DNA from: Liopterus haemorrhoidalis
Lineage: Eukaryota > Arthropoda > Insecta > Coleoptera > Dytiscidae
Assembly: GCA_963971575.1 (NCBI GenBank)
Contig: OZ020622.1
Coordinates: 29,480,301 to 29,544,300 of the forward strand
Reading direction: 5' to 3'
DNA length: 64,000 nt
Below, piece by piece: positions 10,728-20,074 of this stretch (its first letter is position 1; every line of letters starts with the position of its first letter). A program made the position numbers and the translations under genes. The notes below the pieces were generated by a model. It ran no database searches, was not told the origin of the DNA, and was given only the letters and a program-made list of their open reading frames with translations.

Positions 10728-10728
10728 G

Positions 10729-11182
10729 TGGTGTCAGAACCATTTGAGAATAGGTGAGTGGTCACTTACGGCGTGGACACGAGACGAGTTGGTTTTGTGT
10801 GAAGACCGGCATGGGCCGTCAATTGTAAACTAAGTTTACTTAGTTTTGAGGCCACGGGAAGAGTCCCGAGATATTGAGTTGTGTGCGAGTGTCCGCCAGG
10901 AACTCTTGAGAGTCTAGTGAGGACTATTGTGAGTCCATTGAGAGTCTGTTGGGAGTCGTATTAGAGTCCAGTACGACTGAAGCCAGCAGCCATTTAAAGA
11001 ACTGGCGGGGCACGTCACTCTCCTATCATCGTCAAGTCGTCTATGAAGTGCGAAAGCGCTCGAACACGTCAGGCGTAGACAATATGACGTGAAAGGTGAC
11101 TGACCGCCAAGCAGGAATGAACCAAAATAAGTAATATATTGATAAGCGAATGTATGTCAAATATTAAGATGTAAAAACATAC
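10729..11182 (-). repeat. PLE-E 3' UTR, right arm of inverted repeat
   Basis: This is the reverse complement of 2205-2662. Part of it (around 11085-11125) also resembles 17180-17225 in the 3' region of PLE-E copy 2, which supports assignment as PLE-E 3' UTR. The arms lie 8 kb apart and enclose the PLE-A pair and PLE-C copy 2. Confidence 0.75.
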
Positions 11183-11301
11183 GGAAAATCCCAAAATTTA
11201 ATACTACAACAAGGTCTTATAAACCGGGTCTAATTCTAAAGTATCTGTTTTACGGTTTACACATCCCTTCCTCTCTGTTTGTATGAACAGCATCTTTGAC
11301 A

Positions 11302-11879
11302 TTAGACGTCTTCCCCTATGTGGTTCATTATCTGAATCTCTACGCTGTTGTAGTTAAATTTATGTTTTGTTGTGTTGGTATGTACAGCCAGTGCCGCAGT
11401 ACAGCAGTCTGACTTATGTTGACATAATCGCTTTTTCAAAATCTGGTTTGTTGTCCCTATATAAGACAGTGCACAATCCTGGCACGGAATTTTGTATACC
11501 ACATTAGATACTTCTAACTTAGGAATCGCCGTTTTTAATGTTGAGAAATTCCGCGCGTTTTTGTTATTAGTGGAAAATGCCACGCTGATTTTTAACGTGT
11601 TTTTTAAAAAACTTTTTATACTTTTCAGCACTCCCGTTGTGACAAGAGACTGACATAGCATGTTCCCTCTGTGTCGGCCGTCTCCTTGGGGGTTCTGTTG
11701 TTATAAGCTGCCCTAGTTCTTCTCCGGATCGACTCATTAATAACGTGTGCGGGGTAACTATGGTCTAAAAATGCTTTTCTCACCTTTTTGAGGTTTTCAC
11801 ACCTGTACCGCGGATGTGAGAGCCTAATCGCTCTATCTAACACATTATTAAGGGTGGTTATTATTAATTTAACATCCAA
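11302..11879 (-). pseudogene. PLE-E thumb and GIY-YIG domain, frameshifted
   Basis: Two overlapping frames cover this part. 11625-11879 holds the NNVLDRAIRLSHPRYRCENL segment. 11302-11661 holds the endonuclease, with YKIPCQDCALSYIGTTNQ, a KKRLCQHKSDC word and HTNTTKHKFNYN. A frameshift separates them near 11640. A short deletion follows the QHKSDC word relative to copy 2, which has an intervening THKPKST. Non-functional. Confidence 0.75.
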
Positions 11880-11887
11880 GAAGGTGT

Positions 11888-12084
11888 TGCGGGATTGACT
11901 CAGTCAGGGGGGTTGAGCCATAGGGGAGTAACCACTTCTACCGGCCACGGCTAGCGTTGCGGCGAGGTAGAACTATGCACGGCGTCTCTAGACACCCTGA
12001 AAGATAAAACTTGATTCCCCAGGGTTTGAAAAATAATAATCGGACAGTTTGGGTATAACAGTTTTTATTATTTATTTATTTATC
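11888..12084. other. foreign segment replacing the PLE-E RT core
   Basis: About 200 bp of GC-richer sequence sits between PLE-E thumb and PLE-E RT fingers and ends in an ATTT-rich tail (12065-12084). It could be a SINE-like insertion or filler at a deletion. I find no diagnostic box, and the loss of several hundred bp of RT coding sequence argues for deletion plus insertion. Confidence 0.4.
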
Positions 12085-12286
12085 TTCCGGGATCTTCACA
12101 CCTCTTACTTTCTCGACGAACTCAAAACTGTTCTTGAAGTGATATTCGTTACGCCCTATAACATTGGATAGGATTTTTGTCAGGAACCGTGATATTTTGT
12201 AGGTCGGGGCGTCAATACATGAGACAATAGGACGAAACGAGGTACCGTGTTTATGGATCTTGGGTAGGAACTAAATGCGTGGTGCC
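12085..12286 (-). pseudogene. PLE-E RT finger fragment
   Basis: The minus-strand reading gives APRI, a stop codon, then FLPKIHKHGTSFRPIVS and the following conserved stretch with a KNSFEFVEK segment. It corresponds to residues about 181-245 of the PLE-A protein. An in-frame TAG replaces the tyrosine of PRIYF. It joins seamlessly to the N-terminal part at 15181 if the insertion and one 4-bp duplicate are removed. Confidence 0.75.
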
Positions 12287-15176
12287 TGTTACGGCCTATT
12301 TTAGCTGACACCACCGCTTACAAAACTACCTTAACGTAACCTACCCTAACGTACAAAAACTTATGCTATTCTCATTAAAGGATACAGTATTGTGTATTTT
12401 TGCGAAACCAACTGACTAGCCTCCTGACAATCTACTTAAAAGTAGCCGTTCTTGCTACAGAAATATAAATTAACATCTGATTTCTCGTATTCTGTCAAAA
12501 ACTTTTAGGTTATGTCATTTTGACACATGGGAATAATCACATTCTTTTGCATTTTGGAGTATGAATACTTCATTAGAACCTGGAAATTACAGACTATTAG
12601 CGTGTTTTACGTATATAAGGAACATACTTACACTTGTAAAAAAATACAATGTTGACATTCGTGATTTTTTTAACGCCGATAAGACAGAATGTTGTCAGTT
12701 TTGATAACAGTCTGAGTCACGTGGTTTTGCCCACGTGAGTCTAGTGTCTATTAGACAGTTATAGTGGTGAAGGGGGGGCATATATAATGGAATGTTAAAT
12801 GCCATTTTGTCTCTTCAATGTCGTAATTCAAGAAGTATAGAAGTTCCCTAAGGGGTGGAGACTCAGTAACACGTGCCAAATTTTAATCCACAAGTTTTTG
12901 TGAAAATTATTTGAGAAGATAATGCTGGTTACCTGTGGATTCGCTAAGCGGAAAAGGCACGTGATACATCATGTTTTGGGAATGCAAAACGCGACTTACG
13001 TCGGAATTAGGAGTTTTCTACCCCTAGATGGCAATTGAGTTACGACGTTTCGCCACTAAAACACCGAGGTATGTTTCTTTTATACAGTATTACCCGCTAA
13101 TCAGTTTTGAATAATTCAGTGTTCTAATGTAAGATATTTCTTTGTATTTTGTAAATCTAGTGGCAACATGGAAGGGCCTAAATTGAGTATTCTTTCTCGA
13201 GCGAGGATCCTGCTTTCGAGATTATCCTGTCCCCCACATGTAAGGGTTGAAGAGCCGATTTTGGAGCGATCCGTGGAAGATGTAGCGTGAAAATTATTGT
13301 ATCAATTGAGACCTGTTGCTACAGGGTGTGGCGAGAATTACTGTGTTTCAGCTGAGTATACTTTGGAAATGTTTGAAATTTTGTAACAGAAGCACTCTGC
13401 CCTATTAACGTATTGGAATTCCCGTTTGGGGATGTTTTTTTGTGATTTCTTAACGTTAATAGTGTAGGGCTGCGTCTGGTACACCCTTATGAGTTATGGC
13501 CATGATTATTAAGTGTGTGTTATTATTTGTACTGTATTATTAGCTGAAATGCATTGAGGTTTCTCAAGTTTTGTTGTATCTTGAGATATTTTTGAGTTAT
13601 TGAGATAGTTTTGGATTTATTGAGTACGCTGTTGCGTGTACGGGTGGACTGTGTCGTCACCGTATTATTTTTGGAGGTACAATAATTTTTGGTTCACGAA
13701 TCGCTCATTTTAATTTTTGCCGCGTAATGTAAATTCAGTCTGTCTGTATAGTATTTTCCTTGATAACTGGAGGTTGTGAATTAGCTTTCAAACACGCAGG
13801 TTACTCCTTACTTTGAATACTTACTGGTCAAGTATTCGTGTTACTTGCTGTTCACGTTATCAAGGATCGGGTTTGTATTATATTGGGAGGAATTAACGTT
13901 AACTTCAATCGGGCAGAACCTCAGCCACAAGCATTGTTTTTTTTATTTTTTTTTTTTTTTGACCAGTCTTCCTTAATTTTTTTTGTTCTCGATAATTTTT
14001 TTTAAATTTTGATATTTCCGTAGAACCGTGTGGATGGGAGTGGTGCGTCATGATTTTTTTTGGGCATCTCGCGGAGATTTTTTTTTTTGTTGACGTATCA
14101 CGGGTTTTTAAGAGTAAAAAGGGGATATGTGGAGTCAGTCTCTTGACAACGATGGATTCTTGAATCAACGCGACTTCGTTGCCAATAGACTGATTGGGAT
14201 TTCAATAGTTTTAAGGCGAGAAAGAATTGTAGTAAAAATTTAAATCGGGTTTTGGAATAAGCGCTGGCTTCCCGATTCTAGCCCTCTTCCGGATTTTTCC
14301 TAACGGTATTGCCAACCGGAATACCGTTACCATTTTTCAACGTAATTAATCACTGTTATGTAATTCCTGTGCAAAAGTTCACGCAGCCCTAGGGCAGTTG
14401 TAGCATAAGTAATCCAATCACATGTTACTGGGTAGTTATACCGTATTACAAGTAATTCAGTTTGTCAGTTTAAATTGTAATTAATTACCGGTTAAAGATT
14501 CAGTTGTTTCTATTCCTTTGGCCGTTCGTGAGTACTTAGTTTCTAAAATTTTGGATTTAACTTAGATATTTTGCTCGTAGATTAAATAATTTATTTTTGT
14601 GTATTAACTCTGTCGTACTCCGAACTAAAAAGGGAATATTTAACTGGTCATTGATCTTGTAATTCTTAATATTCTGGTTATAGATTTTGCGTATTGAGTA
14701 TTCATTTAGCGAATAATTTATTTTGTTTATAGATTTTGCGTATTGAATATTCGTTTAGCGGATATTATTTATTTTGTTATTGCTATTTGTTAGTTACTGA
14801 TTTTTTTGTTAATAAATTTAGTTATTGAAAATTTTGGTGTTTCTATCACGAGAACTCTATTCCTTCCCCTGGGGTTTTATTTTTCTTCCAGAATTTAGGG
14901 CAATAGAAGCGAAGTGACTGGCGCCGTATAAATTTTAGGCCGCACATCGACATTGATAATTACAGGACCACCCTGCATGGTCACATCTACCTCTAGACTG
15001 GGCTGGCGGCCTTCTACCTTGCCCTGGACAGCTGATAGCCACTGGAGTCACTTCACAGTGGTTACGGAATTCATATTTTTCCCCATTTAGGTTTTTAGCG
15101 ACCGATCAGAGAGCTGAGCGGACGCTGGCGTATGCCAATTATATAACGCTGGAGTCTGGCCGTAATATACGTTATA
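12287..15176 (+). mobile_element. unclassified insertion in PLE-E, 4-bp target duplication
   Basis: The insertion interrupts PLE-E coding sequence and is flanked by TGCC at 12283-12286 and 15177-15180. Removing it with one TGCC restores the PLE-E frame. The left end begins TGTTACGGCC. The right end carries GGCCGTAATA about 10 bp from its border, giving a partial inverted terminal repeat. A promoter-like cluster lies at 12718-12787 and a TGGCGCC word, typical of Gypsy primer sites, at 14919-14925. This might therefore be an LTR plus a short internal remnant. The 3' border lacks the expected CA, and no pol sequence is seen. A minus-strand 87-codon frame at 13905-14168 is low-complexity and unconvincing. 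Confidence 0.55.
12718..12787 (+). promoter_or_regulatory. promoter-like cluster: two CACGTG boxes and a TATA box
   Basis: CACGTG occurs at 12718-12723 and 12732-12737 as part of an inverted repeat. TATATAA follows at 12781-12787 after a G run. Spacing and content look like a polymerase II promoter, consistent with an LTR U3 region. No transcript evidence is available. Confidence 0.35.
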
Positions 15177-15180
15177 TGCC

Positions 15181-15957
15181 CTTGCATATTTTATCGTCAG
15201 CGCATTTTTAGTTTCAATGTTAATCGACTTATTGTCATACCAAGATTTTATCAAGCTGTTATTTGTCGTTTGCAACCTACTAGTTGGGTTTCCTTTAACT
15301 TGCTTATAGGTCGTAATGTCATTAAGCAGCTCTGTTGCCTTTTTAACGTAATCACTTTTGTTTTGAACAACCTCTGGTGACCATTATTCCATTTGTGTTC
15401 TTGTTTTGGTTTATCATCGTTTTAGTGTAACTCGTCACATCCTGCCGTAAACTATGTTCATCCTGTATGTTGTGCTGCTTTATGGCAATTTCTGTCTCCT
15501 TAATCACATTGTGCACCGTTCTTTGTTGGATGTGCGGTTCTTCAAAGTTGAAATCCGGTCCTAAGCTCAAACACAATTTGACCTTTTCTGGCAGATCTTG
15601 CGCACTGATGTTAACTAACCAGTCCTTCCTGGTTTTGATTAAGGGCGCGCTCAACTCTTCCAGGTCTAAAAACTTTTTAACATGCTTATCTTTGATATTG
15701 CAGAATAACCTTTCGAACTTGTTGTTAGCGTGCTGCATGTAACAATCGGGTACAAATGTCTCACAGGCTAGACTATAAATGACGCCCGTGACTATGCGCA
15801 ACTGATTTTTTAACTTACAAATATCGGCAATACTGTCTTTGATCTCATAATTAAGTACTCTTACCTTGAAATTATGGAGAGCGTTCTGGTATCCTTTCTG
15901 GTTCCATAGGTGTGTCACTCCCTTGTGGTTCCAGCGTTGGATGAAGTTCGGAATCAA
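15181..15957 (-). pseudogene. PLE-E N-terminal region
   Basis: A 201-codon frame (15352-15957) begins at a Met and includes the conserved LCLSLGPDFNFEEP segment shared with PLE-A, followed by the TVHNVIKETEIAIKQ helix. It is the longest N-terminal PLE sequence in the window and shows that PLE-A and PLE-B copies here are 5'-truncated. The frame ends in aberrant residues at about 15380. A second frame (15181-15275) contains NNSLIKSWYDNKSI, equivalent to the NNSIIKTWFNNKSI segment of PLE-A. The frame break lies between them. Confidence 0.7.
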
Positions 15958-15980
15958 CTGTGCCGTCCTGCATCGTAAGA

Positions 15981-15996
15981 TAACCTAACCTAACCC
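15981..15996. repeat. TAACC x3, telomere-like motif
   Basis: Three tandem TAACC units are the complement of the arthropod telomere repeat TTAGG. They lie just upstream of the PLE-E N-terminal region and beside a PLE hairpin. Three units could be chance. Confidence 0.35.
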
Positions 15997-16032
15997 GATA
16001 TTTCGGTCTGAATTTTCAGACCTATTTCAAGG
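15994..16032 (-). other. PLE hairpin motif, second type (PLE-E 5' side)
   Basis: On the minus strand this reads CCTTGAAATA, then stem GGTCTG/CAGACC (plus 16017-16022 and 16005-16010) with a 6-nt loop, then GAAATATCGG. The flanks match 337-373 but the stem is entirely different and still pairs. It lies about 40 bp upstream of the first Met of the PLE-E N-terminal frame. It may be part of that element's 5' pseudo-LTR, or the 3' end of a neighbouring copy. Confidence 0.5.
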
Positions 16033-16549
16033 GCTGGAAAATATTTTATTGAAATAAAATACCAAATAAAACATGAATTATGTACGGACTTACAAGTAAA
16101 TTTTAAGAGTTGCCTCTGTTGTACCACATTAAAAGAATAAATAGATTAGAATTAAAATAGAACATTACAATTAAAAACACAATAAAATTACACTTTAAAA
16201 TCTTTATCACAGAACATTATAATCTAAATTAAAATGAATAAATCTTATTGGATTACAGACTAGAATGTGTTATTTCTTTTTACTACTCTCATCCAATTTT
16301 GCGGGGAAGTTTTAACGGTTTTTTTATTGTTATTGGGTGTGGTCGGTAATATAGGTAGCGTAGTTAGGTTCGTCTTCTTGCTTGCGCGTCGGTTTTGTTG
16401 TTAAACAAAAATTAGAATGGCTTCTGTTTTTTATTTGAAATGTGTAGCAGATTCTTGTAGATTGTATTTAAACCTTGAATATCTGTTTTTGCATTTAAGT
16501 TTTGTTCGTTTTCATTTATATACATAAATATATCTATTTATATAAAAAT
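16033..16549. other. AT-rich remnant, no intact gene
   Basis: No credible frame is present. The sequence is AT-rich with a slightly GC-richer patch at 16300-16400, and may be degenerate PLE sequence. A phrase at about 16496-16520 recurs at 16770-16795, flanking the fragment described next. Confidence 0.35.
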
Positions 16550-16770
16550 TACTTCTCGGTCCATTTTATCAAAGAACTAACTCCTATCTTAAAGTCCATA
16601 TTCCGGGAGGAGGACATCACCTTGGCGGAAAAATCATCTCTAACTATCAGGCAACTCTTCACTCCTTTAAAAGATAAACAAAAATCAAAAAACAGACGGT
16701 ACATAGTTTACAAGATTGAATGTGGATGCGGCTTACCTTACGTTGAACAGACATCCCAATGCTTAGGTTA
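16550..16770 (+). pseudogene. PLE endonuclease fragment between direct repeats
   Basis: A frame running through 16502-16798 contains YKIECGCGLPYVEQTSQ, an N-terminal GIY-YIG-type segment with the paired cysteines; V-E replaces the usual IG. Only about 70 residues of PLE-like sequence are present, from the linker before the endonuclease through its first strand. It is bounded by near-identical direct repeats of about 25 bp containing GTTTTCATTTATATA. Confidence 0.55.
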
Positions 16771-17341
16771 TAAGTTTTGTTTGTTTTCATTTATATAACA
16801 CATTTCAAGGAATGTTAAAACAATAAATATATAAAAATATTAATATAAACAGATATTTAAAATTCACAAATATACTAATTAAAAATTTTATGAAACATTA
16901 CACAAGATAAAAAAATATTATTAAAAAAAAATAAAACTAAACAAAAATATTGAAAATATAAATACTTAATACACAAATTAATTAAAAAAACATAATTTTA
17001 CAAATTGAACAGAAACAAGGAACAGATGATGAAACAAGGCAGTGTACTTAATAAGAGAACAAACGCTTACCACGTAAAAACACAGAAAAATTAATATATG
17101 CAAACATGGCAGGGCCACGTCACATCCCATCACAAGAACAATTGTGAGAATGCCTAGACAGGCAAGCGCCATCCACAAGCCAAAATGACGTCAGAGGTGA
17201 CTGACCTGTAGACAGGAACAAACCAAATTTTTAAAGATAGAAAAAACATGTGAATATTGAAAAAACGCGGAATTTAAAACAGTAAGAACTACAACAATGT
17301 TTTATAAATAGGATCTAACTCCAGTGTGTCGGTTTTCTTGT

Positions 17342-18272
17342 TCACACATTCCTTTCTTTCCGTCTGTATGAATAGTATAGCATCTCCGATATTAGATGTT
17401 TTTCCCGGTGCTTTTCACTATCTAAAATTTCCACATTGTTGTAGTCAAACTGGTGCTTTTTCGTGTGGGTGTGTGTAGCCAGTGCCGTACTCTTTGGTTT
17501 ATGTGTGCAATCTGACTTATGTTGGCATAATCTTTTTTTCAAAATTTGATTGGTTGTTCCTATGTAGGACAATCTGCAATCTTGACACCTTATTTTGTAT
17601 ACAGCGTTTGCTTTTTTCAATTTCGGGATTTCCGTTTTTAGTTTGGAAAAAATCCGTAAATTGTTGCTGTTTGTAGAAAAAGCCACGCCAATCTCATGTT
17701 TTTTGAAAATTTTCCTAAAATTTTCAAAAGCCTTCGCCAATCTCATGTTTTTTGAAAATTTTCCTAAAATTTTCAGGACTCCCATTGTGATACGGAAGAC
17801 TGACGTAGCGTTTTTCTTCTTTTTTAACAGTTTCTTGGGGGTGTCTGTTGTTTTAGGCCGCCAATGTTCTTCTCCGGATCGCATTATCAATCATGTGTGC
17901 AGGATAATTGTTGTCAATAAATGCCGTTTTTAGTTTTTTAAGGTTTTCACATCTGTACCGCGGTTGTGGGAGCCTATTGGCTCTGTCTAACACATTAATG
18001 AGCGTGTTAATTTTTAAGTTACGGGGGTGGTTGGACAGAAAGTTCAGGTACCTCCAACTATGGGTCGTTTTTTGGTGCCGATTAGTGCCGATAGTGTTGT
18101 CATTTTCCGATTTTACTAACTTGACATCTAAGAAGGCCAACTCCTCATTTTCTTCTGAGTCTACCGTAAACCGTAGTATCGGGTGAAAATCATTAAAAAT
18201 GTGCAGCAAAGTGTGGATCTGATCTTTGTGGTGCACCAACACTATGTCGTCCACGCACCTATAATAAACCGT
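17342..18272 (-). pseudogene. PLE-E RT C-terminal part and GIY-YIG, frameshifted
   Basis: The frame at 17853-18254 starts at VDD of the RT catalytic box. The full reading is YYRCVDD, so the tyrosine of YVDD has become cysteine. It continues through THSWRYLNFLSNHP. A frame change near 17870 leads to 17342-17890, with YKIRCQDCRLSYIGTTNQ and QHKSDCTHKPKST of the endonuclease. The copy is truncated, frameshifted and altered at the catalytic box, hence inactive. Confidence 0.75.
17686..17783. repeat. 49-bp tandem duplication
   Basis: A unit beginning CGCCAATCTCATG occurs at 17686 and again at 17735, almost identical. As 49 is not a multiple of three, the duplication shifts the reading frame of PLE-E copy 2: the same DNA reads KKHEIG in one unit and KNMRLA in the other. 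Confidence 0.85.
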
Positions 18273-18275
18273 TGA

Positions 18276-18449
18276 TTTTTAATAAATTTGACGAATATAC
18301 AAGATAGTGTTTTATTATATATATATCAATATATATATATGGTTTAGAAATAAAGGATCACATGTACGTAACAGTGAACAATTTAATTAATCACTTAAAT
18401 CAAAAATTACAAAAGTAAATGAAAATGTTAGATATGTCCGTCTTAAACA
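18276..18449 (+). mobile_element. short PLE tail, TA tracts and unassigned spacer
   Basis: 18276-18320 resembles the terminal tail of PLE-D at 38963-39018 (TAATAAATTTGACGA followed by an ATTTTATT-like run) and ends in two TA tracts (18316-18341). 18342-18449 has no recognisable feature. Confidence 0.4.
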
Positions 18450-18803
18450 TCACTCCCGACTCGGCTTAACTGCGACTGTCTGTCTCGTACGCGCTCTCGT
18501 CATAACACCACTGGCAGAGGCGTGCACTCGGGGCGGTTGCATGGTGCTTATAATAGTTTCGGGCCCTACAACTCGGCCCTTCCTGACAGGGACATCGTCC
18601 TCGATGATTGTAGTAGTCTCGTCTTCAGTGACTGCGTCATCTTCTGAAACAAAATAGCATGAGCCATGATCATTAGAGCCAACGTACCGCGGCTTCATGT
18701 TGTCGGCTGATGTGGAAGTCTTGTTAGGCGGCTCTCCGGGACCCACTCTTTCGACATCGTAGCGGTCATGGGGCTTGGCTTTCACGACCCGGTACGGTCC
18801 CAT
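18450..18803 (-). pseudogene. Gypsy integrase C-terminal (GPY/F) segment
   Basis: A 117-codon frame starts with MGPYRVVKAKPHDRYDV, the GPY/F module that ends Ty3/Gypsy integrases. An acidic and basic tail follows. It is out of frame with the integrase piece at 18815-19117, so a frameshift separates them near 18808. Confidence 0.75.
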
Positions 18804-18814
18804 AAATGGTGGTT

Positions 18815-19117
18815 TCAGTTCCGTTGTGTTGAAAACTGCACGCGCCTGATAGCTACTAGGTCCCCTTCTTTATACTGGTGCGCTTTCTTCCTTCTTCTGT
18901 TATATGATTTCTGGTTTTCTTCTTGCATCTTGTTGATCTGTTCCTTCGCGCATTCTTCTCTGTCCTGCACAAAATAATATCTGTCTACTTCTTCTATTAG
19001 CTCTTGTATTCTTAAATCTTCCTTATTTTTCATAGGCACTCCAGTCATTAGTTCGAATGGACTAGTCTTGATACTTCGTTGGAACGTGGAATTGATGTAT
19101 CGCTGAACAGCTGGCAC
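18815..19117 (-). pseudogene. Gypsy integrase core, C-terminal part
   Basis: The 100-codon frame contains INSTFQRSIKTSPFELMTG, the conserved segment after the catalytic glutamate of Gypsy integrases, then a helix-rich stretch and YKEGDLVAI. The zinc-binding domain and most of the catalytic core are absent, because this piece follows almost directly after RNase H. Confidence 0.78.
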
Positions 19118-19158
19118 GTACTTAAACCATTTTTCAGGGTCGTCAATGGATAGTTTGG

Positions 19159-19738
19159 TTAGGACAGGTTTGATGATTTAGCCCGGTCGTCATCTTCTTG
19201 GGCCTTCGTTATTCTATATGTTAGTCCATCTATGACTGGGTATCTACTTAGGGCATCACAATGTCTCATTCTCTCATTTGTCCTATGCTCGATCTTATAC
19301 TCGAAATCTTCTAATAAGGCTGCCCATCTCCAAATCTTGACAACTACTTCTTTCTTTTCCTTTGTCATCCGGAACGCATTACAATCAGTAACAATGGTAA
19401 AAGGTATACCCAAAAGGTATATTCTAAATTTCTTGACGGCTGTTACTACGGCAAGCGCTTCTAGCTCATAGCTGCTATACTTCTGTTCGGTCTCGGTCGT
19501 CTTCTTACTATAGTAGTAGACTGGGTGGAATTTATTATCCGCATTTTTTTGAAGTAGAATGGCTCCTGGGCCAAATTTGGATGCATCGGTATGTTATTCA
19601 GTTTCTAAATCTGGCTGGTAAATAGACAAAACTGGTCGGCTTGCGAGACATTCTTTGAGGTTCCTAAAAGCTTGTTTCTCTTCTGGTCCAAATTGGAAAC
19701 GTTTGTCTTTCTTTAATATATCGCTTAGTGTGCGACGC
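19159..19738 (-). pseudogene. Gypsy RT end and RNase H, internal stop
   Basis: The minus-strand reading includes an RT-end segment with FGPEEKQAFRNLKECL, then LETE, an in-frame TAA, and HTDASKFGPGAILLQ. After that come YYSKKTTETEQKYSSYELE, FTIVTDCNAF and RHCDALSRYP. This is the RNase H of a Ty3/Gypsy element, with its DAS, YELEALA and TDC motifs. The TAA near 19590 replaces the tyrosine of EYHTDAS. After DALSRYP the sequence joins integrase C-terminal coding with a large deletion. Confidence 0.8.
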
Positions 19739-19739
19739 T

Positions 19740-20074
19740 CCTACCTCGATACCCTGTGTACTCGTTCACTTGGGTATTGGTATGGGTATTCGGGCGCCAA
19801 CCGATTGCTCGGATTTCTCAGTGGAGCGAGGGCCGGGTTCCAAGATAAAACACACACTCCCTCGCATAGGCACACGCCAAAGAAAACAGCAAGAAACTTT
19901 TAACCCGGATTTATTTTTTTCCAATAGTATTACAAAAAAAACTAAATAAATAAAACAGTCCAATCGTAGAAGGCTCCGTCCCTGGTCCTCTCTGTTGGGG
20001 CGTCCTTCGTGGGCGACGTCTGCTATATAAAGAAAACAAACATCCTCCCTCGCGACACTCTATCCGCGTGGGAA
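19740..20074 (-). mobile_element. Gypsy LTR and primer-site remnant
   Basis: On the minus strand TTGGCGCCCGAATACC (about 19798-19783) looks like a primer-binding site just downstream of an LTR, and it points toward the pol remnant at 18450-19738. The LTR would lie at about 19800-20074 and upstream, and includes a TATA-like stretch around 20024-20032. The internal region between the primer site and the RT is deleted. The upstream (higher-coordinate) edge merges without a visible break into the satellite array. Confidence 0.45.

Larger units (their letters stand above)
8244..10728 (-). mobile_element. PLE-C copy 2
   Basis: This minus-strand Penelope-like element has its 3' UTR at 8244-8782 and a coding region at 8783 to about 10727. 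The 5' end is cut at the boundary with the PLE-E 3' UTR, near the coding words equivalent to DLPENVALCLNLGPKF. It retains more of the RT than copy 1 but has several disabling lesions. Confidence 0.82.
10729..15970 (-). mobile_element. PLE-E copy 1, interrupted and internally deleted
   Basis: This is a minus-strand Penelope-like element read from 15970 down to 10729: N-terminal region (15957-15181), a 2.9-kb foreign insertion (15176-12287), an RT fragment (12286-12085), a foreign segment (about 12084-11888), thumb and GIY-YIG (11879-11302), then 3' UTR (to 10729). The RT catalytic core, including YVDD, is missing where the 11888-12084 segment lies. The copy is therefore dead. The second PLE-E copy at 16980-18272 supplies the missing downstream sequence for comparison. 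Confidence 0.75.
16980..18272 (-). mobile_element. PLE-E copy 2, 5'-truncated
   Basis: This minus-strand copy has coding sequence at about 18272-17342 and 3' UTR below it to about 16980, where similarity to the copy 1 UTR fades (16800-16980 is unassigned AT-rich sequence). It is cut 5' exactly at the RT active-site region and carries a 49-bp duplication. A plus-strand PLE tail abuts its broken end at 18276. Confidence 0.72.

Noticed and set aside
13905..14168. 87-codon minus frame in the unclassified insertion
   Set aside because: Lys-rich reading of T-rich DNA, with no recognised domain.
18768..18977. Plus-strand frames opposite Gypsy, Copia and non-LTR coding regions
   Set aside because: They are shadows of well-supported minus-strand proteins with clear domains.
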